Shown: in pieces, positions 57,140 to 64,000 of the stretch
Position numbering within the stretch: the stretch's first letter is position 1
Layout: every line of letters starts with the position of its first letter
From: Micromonospora citrea
GTDB lineage: Bacteria; Actinomycetota; Actinomycetes; Mycobacteriales; Micromonosporaceae
Assembly (NCBI RefSeq): GCF_900090315.1
Contig: NZ_FMHZ01000002.1
Location: 3,686,001-3,750,000 of the forward strand
Length of the DNA stretch: 64,000 nt
Reading direction: 5' to 3'
Translations under genes and position numbers: made by a program
The notes under the pieces: generated by a model
The model's input: only the letters and a program-made list of their open reading frames with translations
Databases searched by the model: none
Told to the model about the DNA's origin: nothing

Positions 57140-60100
57140 TCAGATAATGATCTTGAACATGTTCCAGCCGCTGCCGGCCTTCACCCGGGCGGCGAAGGAG
57201 CCGTTGCCGAGCCCGGAGTAGCGCCACAGGACGCCGTCGGCGTCGCGGGCGACGAGGTCGTTGCGCCCGTCCTCGTCGAGGTCGCCGATGGCGACGACCG
57301 AGTTGTAGATGTTCCAGCCGGCGTAGACCTTGACGCGGGTGTTCCAGCCGGTGTTGCCGTTGCTGAGGTAGTGGTACATGGTGCCGGTGGAGTCGATGCC
57401 GAGCAGGTCGCCGTGGCCGTCGCCGTTGAGGTCGCCGGCGCCGGTGACGCGTGGGTAGATGCCCCAGCCGGAGCCGACCTGGATGCGGGGGTTGATGCCG
57501 CCGCGTCCGGTGGTGGTGTAGAGCCAGAGTTTGCCGTCGGTGTCGATGCCGAGGATGTCGTGGTGGCCGTCGCTGTTGACGTCGCCGGGGGCGAGGATCG
57601 ACCGGTACATCATCCAACCCGCGCCCAGGCTGAGGGTGTTCGCGCCACCGAAGCCCAGGTGGCCGGTGCCCAGGTGCGCCTTCATTCCCCCGTTGCCGTC
57701 ACGGACGAGCAGGTCGTGGTGGCCGTCCCCGTTGAAGTCGCCGAACGGCACCAGGGCCGAGGTCCGCTCGGCTCCCGAGCAGCTGAGGCACCAGTTCTCG
57801 GTGTAACCGTTGCTGTAGAGCTGACCGGGCGTGGCGGTGGGCCGGGTGCCGTACCAGTGGCCCTCGCCCGTGGACTTCACACCCAGCAGGCCCGGCCCGC
57901 CGGAGCAGGCGTACCCACGGAACGGGAACGTGCCGCAGTGCACGACCAGCTCGCCGGAGCCCACCGTGACCGGGGCGGCGGAGTCGGTGAGGGTGCCCTT
58001 CAACGTCCAGGTGTACGCCCCGTTCAGCGCCGCCTGCCCCGACGGCAGCTTGCCGTCCCACCGCAGGTAGACCGAGGTCCGCGACTTGCCGCCGCCGGCG
58101 CTGTGCACCAGCTCGCCCGTCCACCTGCGGGTGACGGTCAACTCCCAGCTCCACAGCGGACGGGTCGGCCGTACGTCCGCCTGCCAGGCGAGGCCGGTGG
58201 TGCCCGGATACACCGCCTCGTTCGCGATCACGCTGCCGAATCCGGGGGCGGTGCTCGGCACGCCGGTGTCGACGACGTGCACCGCCCGGTCGGCGTCGGC
58301 GTACGCGACGCCGGAGCCGTGCCGGTCCACGGCCCAGGTGACGCCGCGACCGTCGGCGGGGACGCCGGCGGCCAGGTCGGCGAGCTTCAGCGGGGCGTGG
58401 AGGGTGCCGTCGTGGAAGGCGCTCATCCGCAACGCGCCGGTGTCGTGCCGGACGAGGAAGCCGTCGCCGAGCAGCGCCGGCCCGGACGGCACCGTGAGGT
58501 TGCCGCCGTCGCGCAGGTCGAGGACGCCGGCGGGGCCGGTGGCGCCGCAGGCCCAGTAGATCCAGCGGGTGCTGGCCTGCACCTCGGTCGGCACGCACGC
58601 CACGCCGGTCGAGACCGTGCGCGTGGTCTTTCCGGTCGCCAGGTCGACCGCCGTGAGCTGGCCGGCCGTGGCCGTCGCGATCCACAACGTGTCGAACCAC
58701 AGCGCCGCCCCGCCCTTCGGCGCGGTCCGGACCACCTGGTCGGAGCCGACGTCGACGACGTGCTGCTCGTTCGACGCGCCGTCGGCGACGAGGAGGTGCG
58801 AGGTGGAGGCGTCGAGGATCCGCCCGCTCGTCGTGGGCAGCGGAGTCTGGTCGTATCCGCCCGCGGCCTGGTCCAGCGTGAAGGCGGTGTCCGTCGTGGC
58901 GCTCGGCACCAGGTAGGCGGCACCGGCGGCGGCGCCGTCGACCAGGCGTACGCACTTCACGTCCGTCGCGCACGCCGCCGGGGTCGAGCGCATCATGACC
59001 CGCTCTCCGGGCGTGTGGCGCGGGTCGGGGAAGACCGGGTGGTTGGCGACGACGTACTCCGTCGCGCCCGTCTTCGGCGACACCTGGGACTGCACGTGCC
59101 GGACCAGGCCCTGGCGGTAGCTGATCCCGGCGTTCGCCACCGGGTCCCGCACGGGAAGCACCGGCGTGACGGTCGGCGTGTCACCGGGCCGCCCGGTGAT
59201 CCGCCGGACCGCCCAGTCCGAGGGGCCGGAGCCACCGACGACCAGGGCCGTCCCGTCCGGACCCTGAACGAGCGCCTGGAGACCCCAGGAGATCTTCGGC
59301 AGCAGCGTGGGGCGGGGCGCGGTGGTCTGCACCGGCACGTAGGTCGCCGGGAAGTACTCGCCGGTGTCGCTGGTCTGGCTCCGGCTGATCACCAGCCCGC
59401 CGTCCACGACGACGGTCCGGAGGAGGCTGTCCTGCGGGACGGTCACCAGCCGGGCCGAGGTGTCCGTGCCGCTGGTGAGGCCGCTGCGGGAGTAGAGATG
59501 GTATTGCCCGCTGCTCGACATCCAGCCCACGGTGTCGCCGGAGAGCCGCCAGAAGTTCGACGGGACGCCGTTCGGGATCCGCTTCACGGTCGCGGTGGCG
59601 AGGTCGAGCAGCGCCATCCGCTGCCCGCCGTCGGCCTGGTAGCCGATCACCACCGAGGTCTCGTCCCCGACCGGCGGCAGCCCGCTGGGCTTGGCGTCCG
59701 CCGGGATGCCGGTCACGGGCGTCGTCGTCCACGTGCCGTCGCCGTCGGGGCTGCGCAGTTCCAACGTCACGCCGGTGAGCGGCGGCGTGCGCAGCAGCAT
59801 CCGCTGGCCGTAGACGCCCCACACGGCGTGGTCGGTGGGGATCTCCCACTGCTGCCAGCTCAGGTCGGCGAGGTCGAGGACGCTGACCTTGCCCGGCGCC
59901 GGCCGCGCGGGCACCTGGGCGGTGGTGTAGACGCTGTCACCGCCGGCCGACTTCAGCGCCGAGGGCTGGACGCCGGCCAGCTCCTCGACCCGGACGCTCT
60001 GGCCGGTGTCGTACCGCGTCCACAGGTAGTCGGGGGAGTTGCCGTGCCGGTGCAGGAAGCCGGTGCGGCCGGCGAAGAAGACGGCCTCGTAGGCGGGCGC

Positions 60101-60238
60101 CGTCGCGTCCGCCGGCGGGATGACGGCGACCTCGCGCGGTGCGGTGGGGGTGTCGGCGGCGGCCGGCGTGGCCGGCACGGTCAGCAGGCCGAGGGCGAGG
60201 GTGGTCGCCAGGGCACCTGCCGGAAAGCTGCGGCCCAA
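57140..60238 (-). CDS. large secreted VCBS-repeat protein (paralogue)
   Basis: A 1,032-residue paralogue of the gene at 53896 with the same plan: signal peptide, long propeller-like region, Ig-like segment (LPSGQAALNGAYTWTLKGTL), then VCBS repeats (DFNGDGHHD, DVNSDGHHD, DLNGDGHGD, DLDEDGRND) ending MFKIII. TTG 60238 has AGGAGGA 7 bp upstream. Cysteines at about 870 (NWCLSCSG) are conserved with the partner. Not recognised functionally. Confidence 0.84.
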   Translation of the reverse strand: MGRSFPAGALATTLALGLLTVPATPAAADTPTAPREVAVIPPADATAPAYEAVFFAGRTGFLHRHGNSPDYLWTRYDTGQSVRVEELAGVQPSALKSAGGDSVYTTAQVPARPAPGKVSVLDLADLSWQQWEIPTDHAVWGVYGQRMLLRTPPLTGVTLELRSPDGDGTWTTTPVTGIPADAKPSGLPPVGDETSVVIGYQADGGQRMALLDLATATVKRIPNGVPSNFWRLSGDTVGWMSSSGQYHLYSRSGLTSGTDTSARLVTVPQDSLLRTVVVDGGLVISRSQTSDTGEYFPATYVPVQTTAPRPTLLPKISWGLQALVQGPDGTALVVGGSGPSDWAVRRITGRPGDTPTVTPVLPVRDPVANAGISYRQGLVRHVQSQVSPKTGATEYVVANHPVFPDPRHTPGERVMMRSTPAACATDVKCVRLVDGAAAGAAYLVPSATTDTAFTLDQAAGGYDQTPLPTTSGRILDASTSHLLVADGASNEQHVVDVGSDQVVRTAPKGGAALWFDTLWIATATAGQLTAVDLATGKTTRTVSTGVACVPTEVQASTRWIYWACGATGPAGVLDLRDGGNLTVPSGPALLGDGFLVRHDTGALRMSAFHDGTLHAPLKLADLAAGVPADGRGVTWAVDRHGSGVAYADADRAVHVVDTGVPSTAPGFGSVIANEAVYPGTTGLAWQADVRPTRPLWSWELTVTRRWTGELVHSAGGGKSRTSVYLRWDGKLPSGQAALNGAYTWTLKGTLTDSAAPVTVGSGELVVHCGTFPFRGYACSGGPGLLGVKSTGEGHWYGTRPTATPGQLYSNGYTENWCLSCSGAERTSALVPFGDFNGDGHHDLLVRDGNGGMKAHLGTGHLGFGGANTLSLGAGWMMYRSILAPGDVNSDGHHDILGIDTDGKLWLYTTTGRGGINPRIQVGSGWGIYPRVTGAGDLNGDGHGDLLGIDSTGTMYHYLSNGNTGWNTRVKVYAGWNIYNSVVAIGDLDEDGRNDLVARDADGVLWRYSGLGNGSFAARVKAGSGWNMFKIII
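57297..57633 (-). repeat. 337-bp direct repeat, copy 2
   Basis: Identical to 54053-54389; see that entry. Confidence 0.9.
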
Positions 60239-60347
60239 GAAGTTCCTCCTGATGGGGCGGCGCGCACAGATGCGCGGAGCCTATCCGGAGGATCCTCGGC
60301 GCACGCGCCGCCGAACGGATGAATCCCACCGCCCGACCGGGGCTCAG

Positions 60348-60607
60348 TCACGGCTCGACCGCGAGCGGGTTCGCGGAGAAACCGGGCAGGTCGATGCCGG
60401 TCAGCGCGTCCCTGCTGGACTGCCCGGGCCCGCGCGTGCCGAACAGGTCCGCGTCGGGGCCCAGGGAACACCGGACGTAGGGCTCCTCGTCGGGGGCGGC
60501 CTTCCGCAACACGTCGACGAGCTGGTCCAGTCGTTGACGAGCTGGTCCAGCCCGTCGACGACCGGCGTCACCGCCTCGTGTCGCACGCCGCCCACGGTCC
60601 TCCACAT
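60348..60607 (-). pseudogene. small conserved gene broken by a 20-bp tandem duplication
   Basis: The N-terminal frame from ATG 60607 (MWRTVGGVRHEAVTPVVDGL, then DQLV) and the C-terminal frame (DVLRKAAPDEEPYVRC to SANPLAVEP) are out of phase. The break is a 20-bp tandem duplication at 60511-60550. Removing one copy restores a continuous ORF of about 79 residues. Family unknown. Confidence 0.65.
60511..60550. repeat. 20-bp tandem duplication causing a frameshift
   Basis: 60511-60530 and 60531-60550 share 18 of 20 bases, with GACGAGCTGGTCCAG identical in both. Confidence 0.85.
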
Positions 60608-60708
60608 GCCCCGGGCGGCCGGCCATGCATCCCGATTCGCCGGTGCGGCGTCCGGCCCGGAACCGGGGTGTCGCGGTTCCGGGCCAGCGCGCCGACGCGT
60701 ACGACCGC

Positions 60709-61767
60709 TCAGGCCGGCGTGGTCGCGGCCCGGCGGCGCCGCTCGGCCCGCCGTCGCACCTGGGTGTACGCGCTCGTCAGCCCCATCGCCCGGCGGGCCT
60801 CGACGAGCGTCTGCCGCACCTCACGCCGGGTGCGCTCGGTGCCCTCGACGATCAGCTCGTCGACGAACCCCGGGTCGGCCTCGAACCGTGCCCGGCGCTC
60901 GCGGATCGGGTCCAGGAAGCGGTTGAGCGCGACGGCCAGCTTCTCCTTGACCTCCACGTCGCCGACCCGGCCGGCCCGGTACCGCTCCTTGAGGTCGTCG
61001 ACCTGCCCCCGGTCGGGGTTGAAGATGTCGTGGTAGGCGAAGACCGGGTTGCCCTCGACGGTGCCGGGCACGTCGGCGCGGACCCGGTTCGGGTCGGTGT
61101 ACATCCCCATCACCTTCCGGCGGACCGTCGCCGGATCGTCGGAGAGCGAGATCGCGTTGCCCAGGCTCTTGCTCATCTTCGCCCGGCCGTCCGTGCCGAT
61201 CAGGGTGGGCGTCTCGGACGCGATCATCTCCGGTACGGGGAACACCTCGCCGTAGAGGTGGTTGAAGCGCCGGGCGATCTCCCGCGTCACCTCGACGTGC
61301 GCCGCGTTGTCCCTGCCCACCGGGACGACCTGCCCCTTGACGCAGAGGATGTCGGCGGCCTGGAGGACGGGGTAGCCGAGCAGGCCGTACGGCATCTCCT
61401 CCTTGCCCGCGTCGCGGGCCATGTCCTTGAGTGACGGCACCCGCTCCAGCCTCGGCACCGTGACCAGGTTCTGGAAGAGGGTGTAAAGGTCGCCGACCTC
61501 GGGGATGGCCGACTGGAGATAGAAGATGGCGCGCGCCGGATCGACGCCGGACGCCAGGACGTCGGTGACCATCTCCCGGGCGTTGACCGCGACCCGCTCG
61601 ATGTCCTCGCGGGTGTTCCGCGTGGTGAGCATGTGCAGGTCGGCGATGATGAAGAAGCTCTCGTAGCGCTGGTGCAGCCGCACCCGGTTGGCGATGCTGC
61701 CGACGTAGTGGCCGAGGTGCAGCCGCCCGGTGGGGCGGTCTCCGGTGAGCATGCGTGGAACAGACAC
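60709..61767 (-). CDS. trpS: tryptophanyl-tRNA synthetase
   Basis: A 352-residue class I aminoacyl-tRNA synthetase of the TrpRS type. The HIGH-like motif is HLGHYVGS (about residues 16-23) and KMSKS appears as RAKMSKSLGNAISL (about 190-203). VPVGRDNAAHVEVTREIARR is the tryptophan/adenylate region. GTG 61767 gives the usual short N-terminus (VSVPRMLTGDRPTG); the frame is open upstream to 61905 but the extra part is not conserved-looking. Charges tRNA-Trp with tryptophan. No T-box or trp leader was recognised upstream. A short C-terminal Arg-rich tail (RRRAERRRRAATTPA) is atypical. Confidence 0.95.
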   Translation of the reverse strand: MSVPRMLTGDRPTGRLHLGHYVGSIANRVRLHQRYESFFIIADLHMLTTRNTREDIERVAVNAREMVTDVLASGVDPARAIFYLQSAIPEVGDLYTLFQNLVTVPRLERVPSLKDMARDAGKEEMPYGLLGYPVLQAADILCVKGQVVPVGRDNAAHVEVTREIARRFNHLYGEVFPVPEMIASETPTLIGTDGRAKMSKSLGNAISLSDDPATVRRKVMGMYTDPNRVRADVPGTVEGNPVFAYHDIFNPDRGQVDDLKERYRAGRVGDVEVKEKLAVALNRFLDPIRERRARFEADPGFVDELIVEGTERTRREVRQTLVEARRAMGLTSAYTQVRRRAERRRRAATTPA

Positions 61768-61845
61768 GGTGAACAGGCCTTTCGTGCGTGACGGACGAGT
61801 CGCGCGGTCGCGCGCCGGCCGGGAGGTCGTCCCGGGACCGGTCGG

Positions 61846-61866
61846 GGTCGGCTCAGTGAGCCGACC
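61846..61866. terminator. 21-bp palindrome, possible terminator
   Basis: A perfect 10+1+10 palindrome (GGTCGGCTCA/TGAGCCGACC) that includes the stop codon of the 54-codon ORF and lies upstream of trpS. Confidence 0.5.
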
Positions 61867-62017
61867 GCCATCGCCCGCCGTCGCGGAACCGCAGCCCGCC
61901 GGCACGAAGGAGGTCGATCATCTGCTCGCGGCCGTCACCGGAGCTGGTGGGAAAGGTGGTCACGACGCCGATCGGGAGGCCGTCGACCGGGTCGACGACC
62001 TCCGGCGCGTAGCTCAT
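61853..62017 (-). CDS. small hypothetical protein (54 residues)
   Basis: A short ORF beginning MSYAPEVVDPVDGLPIGVV and ending LRFRDGGRWRSAH with codon use like that of a real gene (no Arg/Pro noise, high third-position GC). GGAGA lies 13 bp before ATG 62017. It sits between the PRC-barrel gene and trpS in the same direction, with 85 bp to the trpS start. Function unknown. Confidence 0.55.
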   Translation of the reverse strand: MSYAPEVVDPVDGLPIGVVTTFPTSSGDGREQMIDLLRAGGLRFRDGGRWRSAH

Positions 62018-62077
62018 CGGCCGGACCACGTCTCCTACCGTAACCGGTCGGAACCGCCGGTGCGGGGCCCGCGGCGC

Positions 62078-62527
62078 TCAGTTCCGCCGGTAGGTCTCCC
62101 GGTAGTAGTCGCCCACCTGGTCCCGGTAGTCGCGCTCCCGGTATCCGTCCGGGTCGAAGGCCGGCGACTCCTTGACCTGCTGCCGGGTGCGGTCCACGTG
62201 CACCGTGCGGTCGAGATGGTCCACCCGCGTCACCGTGCCGACCGGCAGCAGCACCTTGCGGCCGAAGATCCACGGCCCGGTGTCCACCACCAGCCAGGGG
62301 GCGTCGGTGTCGTCGCTGGCCTCGTCGATCGCGCCGATCCGCCCGTCGGTGGCCTCCACCCGGTAGCCGACCAGGTCGACGGGGGTGCCGGGGCCGGGTG
62401 CGTCGGGTCCGTCGCCGGCGCCCTCCGGCGCCTCCGATGGCGCGGCGTCGGGGCCGCTGCGGGCGTACCCGCCGGCCAGGGCGGACGGGTCGCGCCAGGT
62501 CCAGGGGTTGAACGTCGACGGCTGCAC
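62078..62527 (-). CDS. PRC-barrel domain protein
   Basis: A 149-residue protein. Residues about 50-120 form a PRC-barrel (TPVDLVGYRVEATDGRIGAI, LVVDTGPWIFGRKVLLPVGTV), with a basic/acidic C-terminal tail (DYRDQVGDYYRETYRRN). PRC-barrel proteins of this type occur in stress-related actinobacterial proteins. GTG 62527 has GGAGGTGA 3-4 bp upstream. Divergent from the small secreted protein. Confidence 0.82.
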   Translation of the reverse strand: MQPSTFNPWTWRDPSALAGGYARSGPDAAPSEAPEGAGDGPDAPGPGTPVDLVGYRVEATDGRIGAIDEASDDTDAPWLVVDTGPWIFGRKVLLPVGTVTRVDHLDRTVHVDRTRQQVKESPAFDPDGYRERDYRDQVGDYYRETYRRN

Positions 62528-62813
62528 TGGTCACCTCCGATGAGGGTCTTCGCTCGCCGAGAACAGTGCCCGTCCCGCGCCGGCGGGAAACAACGCGGCA
62601 ATTATCGGTTCACAAGAATGTACGGGTGCGAAGTACGTCATATCCGCCGGACGTCGATGGGTGACGGCGTCGCGCCGCAGGTCGGGCCGCTTGGAACTGG
62701 GAGACGACACACTGGCCGGCAATGCGTGATGTCCACCAGGCACATTCGCGCGGTGGCCGGCCGCCGACCATTCTGGTCCCGCATTCGTCGGAGCAGGAAA
62801 GAGGGGGACGCAG

Positions 62814-63278
62814 ATGTACCGCACCATTCGTCGGATCGGGGTCGTGCTCGCCGTCGCGGTCGGGCTCGTCGCCGGAGGCGGCGCCGCACAGGCGGCCGTC
62901 GTCAACCCGGTCACGCCGCAGTCGCTCTGCGGGCCCGGCTACGTCCTCCAGGACCAGGACCCGATCCGGCACGCCCGGACCGGCGCCCGGCTCGGCACCG
63001 TCCACCTCATGTACAACCCGATCGTCGGCTACGGCTGCACGGTCACCGTCAAGTCCGCGTACGCCGGCACCCTGACCCGCACCCAGGTCTACCTCGCCGC
63101 CCAGCACCTGCCCACCCGGGTCGACGACGGCGACCGGCTCTGGGCGGCCGGGCCGGCCCGGGCGTACGTCAAGGGGGGCTGCGTCATCTGGGGCGGCTTC
63201 ATGGCCGACCCGACCGGCACGATCCACCACCACGACCGGGCGAACCCCGCGATCGGCGGCATCGGCACCTGCTTCTGA
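62814..63278 (+). CDS. small secreted hypothetical protein
   Basis: A 154-residue protein with a signal peptide (RRIGVVLAVAVGLVAGGGAA, cleavage near AQAA) and four cysteines in the mature part (SLCGPG, GYGCTVT, GGCVIWGG, GTCF), likely two disulfides. Resembles actinomycete spore-associated or extracellular proteins, but no family could be named. ATG 62814 has GAGGGGGA 6 bp upstream. Confidence 0.75.
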   Translation: MYRTIRRIGVVLAVAVGLVAGGGAAQAAVVNPVTPQSLCGPGYVLQDQDPIRHARTGARLGTVHLMYNPIVGYGCTVTVKSAYAGTLTRTQVYLAAQHLPTRVDDGDRLWAAGPARAYVKGGCVIWGGFMADPTGTIHHHDRANPAIGGIGTCF

Positions 63279-63595
63279 CGCGACGGCAGGCCAACCGACC
63301 CCGCACGGGCCTCCCGCTCGCCGGCCACGCGTCGCGGCCGCCCCCATGGCGGGATAGCGGGACCGGGCCCGACGGACGGGTCCGTGTCGGCGGGACGCCG
63401 GCGACGTGCCCGGCGCGCCGGCGCAGGGCGTACGAGGTGGAACTCGCGCCACGGTCGGTGTGCTGTGCCGCCGGCGCGCCGGGTCGAGCCGGCGGCACAG
63501 CATCCCGCCGGTGCCGGCCCGCGGCACTCGATCACCATCCGGCGGCTTCCCGGAGCCTGACCAGCGTGGGAACGGCGCTGGCATACTCGGCAGCC
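63279..63595. other. gene-free stretch with a strong hairpin
   Basis: 317 bp without a convincing gene. It contains the 15-bp inverted repeat at 63461-63502 and the leader of the SCO4848-family gene. Confidence 0.6.
63461..63502. repeat. 15-bp perfect inverted repeat
   Basis: TGCTGTGCCGCCGGC (63461-63475) with its complement (63488-63502), 12-nt loop. Probably the terminator of the secreted-protein gene, though 183 bp from its stop. Confidence 0.7.
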
Positions 63596-63874
63596 ATGGT
63601 GCTGTCGCGTGGCTGGGCGCTCTTCCTCACCGGGGTCGGAATCTGGACCTGGGTGATCTGGCCGAGGTTCGCGGTCGCCATCTGGAAGGACCCGCGCTCC
63701 TGGTCCACCGGCACCGTCGGCGACTTCCCCGCCACCGGGTTCCTCTGGGTGCACGCCCTGCTGATCGCGGCGTCGCTGGCCATCGGCACCACCGTCGGCG
63801 TGCTCGGCGTCCGCGGCTGGCGGGCCGCCCGGCGTGCCGCTCCGTCGGCAAACGCCGCTGACCAGGCAAGATAG
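63596..63874 (+). CDS. SCO4848 family membrane protein
   Basis: A 92-residue protein with two membrane helices (about 6-25 and 49-71) and the LSRGWALFLTGVGIWTWVIWP start and FLWVHALLIAASLAIGT core typical of the SCO4848 family. ATG 63596 has no strong Shine-Dalgarno sequence. Function unknown; conserved in actinobacteria. Confidence 0.82.
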   Translation: MVLSRGWALFLTGVGIWTWVIWPRFAVAIWKDPRSWSTGTVGDFPATGFLWVHALLIAASLAIGTTVGVLGVRGWRAARRAAPSANAADQAR

Positions 63875-63914
63875 TCGGGCGATAATGGTGTGACGGGGGA
63901 CGCTACCCCCGGAT

Positions 63915-63944
63915 TTGACGTTCAAACCCGCAGACGCGTAACTT
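63915..63944 (+). promoter_or_regulatory. strong sigma70-type promoter facing the right edge
   Basis: TTGACG (63915-63920) and TAACTT (63939-63944) with an 18-bp spacer, followed by an untranslated GC-rich leader to the window end. The gene it drives is outside; the near-consensus boxes and long leader would fit a stable-RNA operon, but this is only a guess. Confidence 0.55.
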
Positions 63945-64000
63945 TCTCTCTGCCAGCGCGGAACGGGGCAAACAGGGCGAAGGTCCTGGAGCGCCGAGCC

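Overview
The window comes from a very GC-rich actinobacterium, most likely Micromonosporaceae (Micromonospora or a close relative). The evidence is the codon usage, the many GTG and TTG starts, the GC-rich hairpin terminators between convergent genes, a SCO4848-family membrane protein, an actinobacterial IdeR/DmdR-type iron box and an FxSxx-COOH RiPP locus. Assignments rest on reading translations and motifs; no database search was run.

Layout. 1-15140 is mostly core or secreted metabolism: a thiolase end, a methyltransferase, an APH-like kinase, two tandem secreted DUF1906/VCBS-repeat proteins, an SGNH-hydrolase/ricin-lectin protein, a polytopic glycosyltransferase-like protein divergent from a GT2 enzyme, a split transketolase divergent from soxR, a quinone oxidoreductase and a P-loop kinase. 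15226-16203 is a tRNA-Ser(UGA) gene whose 3' end is duplicated 856 bp downstream, the scar of an integrated element. 16402-30729 holds an MBL hydrolase with a coupled unknown protein, a 2-hydroxyacid dehydrogenase, a YbhB-like protein, methyltransferase and membrane proteins, an iron-regulated FhuF-like reductase, an XRE-peptide deformylase fusion, a flavohaemoglobin, a CPBP protein and an EcsC-like protein with a histone-H1-like tract. 30911-31110 carries tRNA-Ser(GCU) and tRNA-Arg(ACG). 31111-36782 looks like a 5.7 kb island bounded by the tRNA-Arg 3' end and a partial copy of it. It contains a PadR/DUF1048/ABC-exporter operon, a Tat-exported serine hydrolase, decayed DNA and a 5'-truncated MacB/FtsX permease. 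36916-40447 is a DoxX/glyoxalase/DoxX group downstream of two MarR-type operator copies, plus an epoxide hydrolase.

42344-52469 is the most interesting region: a minus-strand FxSxx-COOH RiPP operon. In transcription order it holds a SLATT-like two-TM protein, the precursor fxsA (ending Phe-Thr-Ser-Ala-Ile), the radical SAM/SPASM maturase fxsB with a degenerate HEXXH tail, an AAC(3)-family acetyltransferase, two TIR-like FxsC proteins and the giant P-loop/NB-ARC/TPR protein FxsT. TIR-like, SLATT and STAND modules are typical of conflict or signalling systems, so the peptide may feed a defence-like pathway; that role is inference. Directly upstream, 52530-53662 is a ruined polymorphic toxin. 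A helical delivery-type module is followed by one in-frame TGA, then a proline-rich linker and a CdiA-like nuclease start, spliced out of frame to the tail of an immunity-like protein.

53896-60238 holds two tandem paralogous secreted VCBS-repeat proteins of about 1,030 residues that share a 337-bp identical block (recent gene conversion). The window closes with a small frameshifted gene, trpS, a 54-codon ORF, a PRC-barrel protein, a small secreted protein, the SCO4848-family protein and a strong promoter aimed off the right edge.
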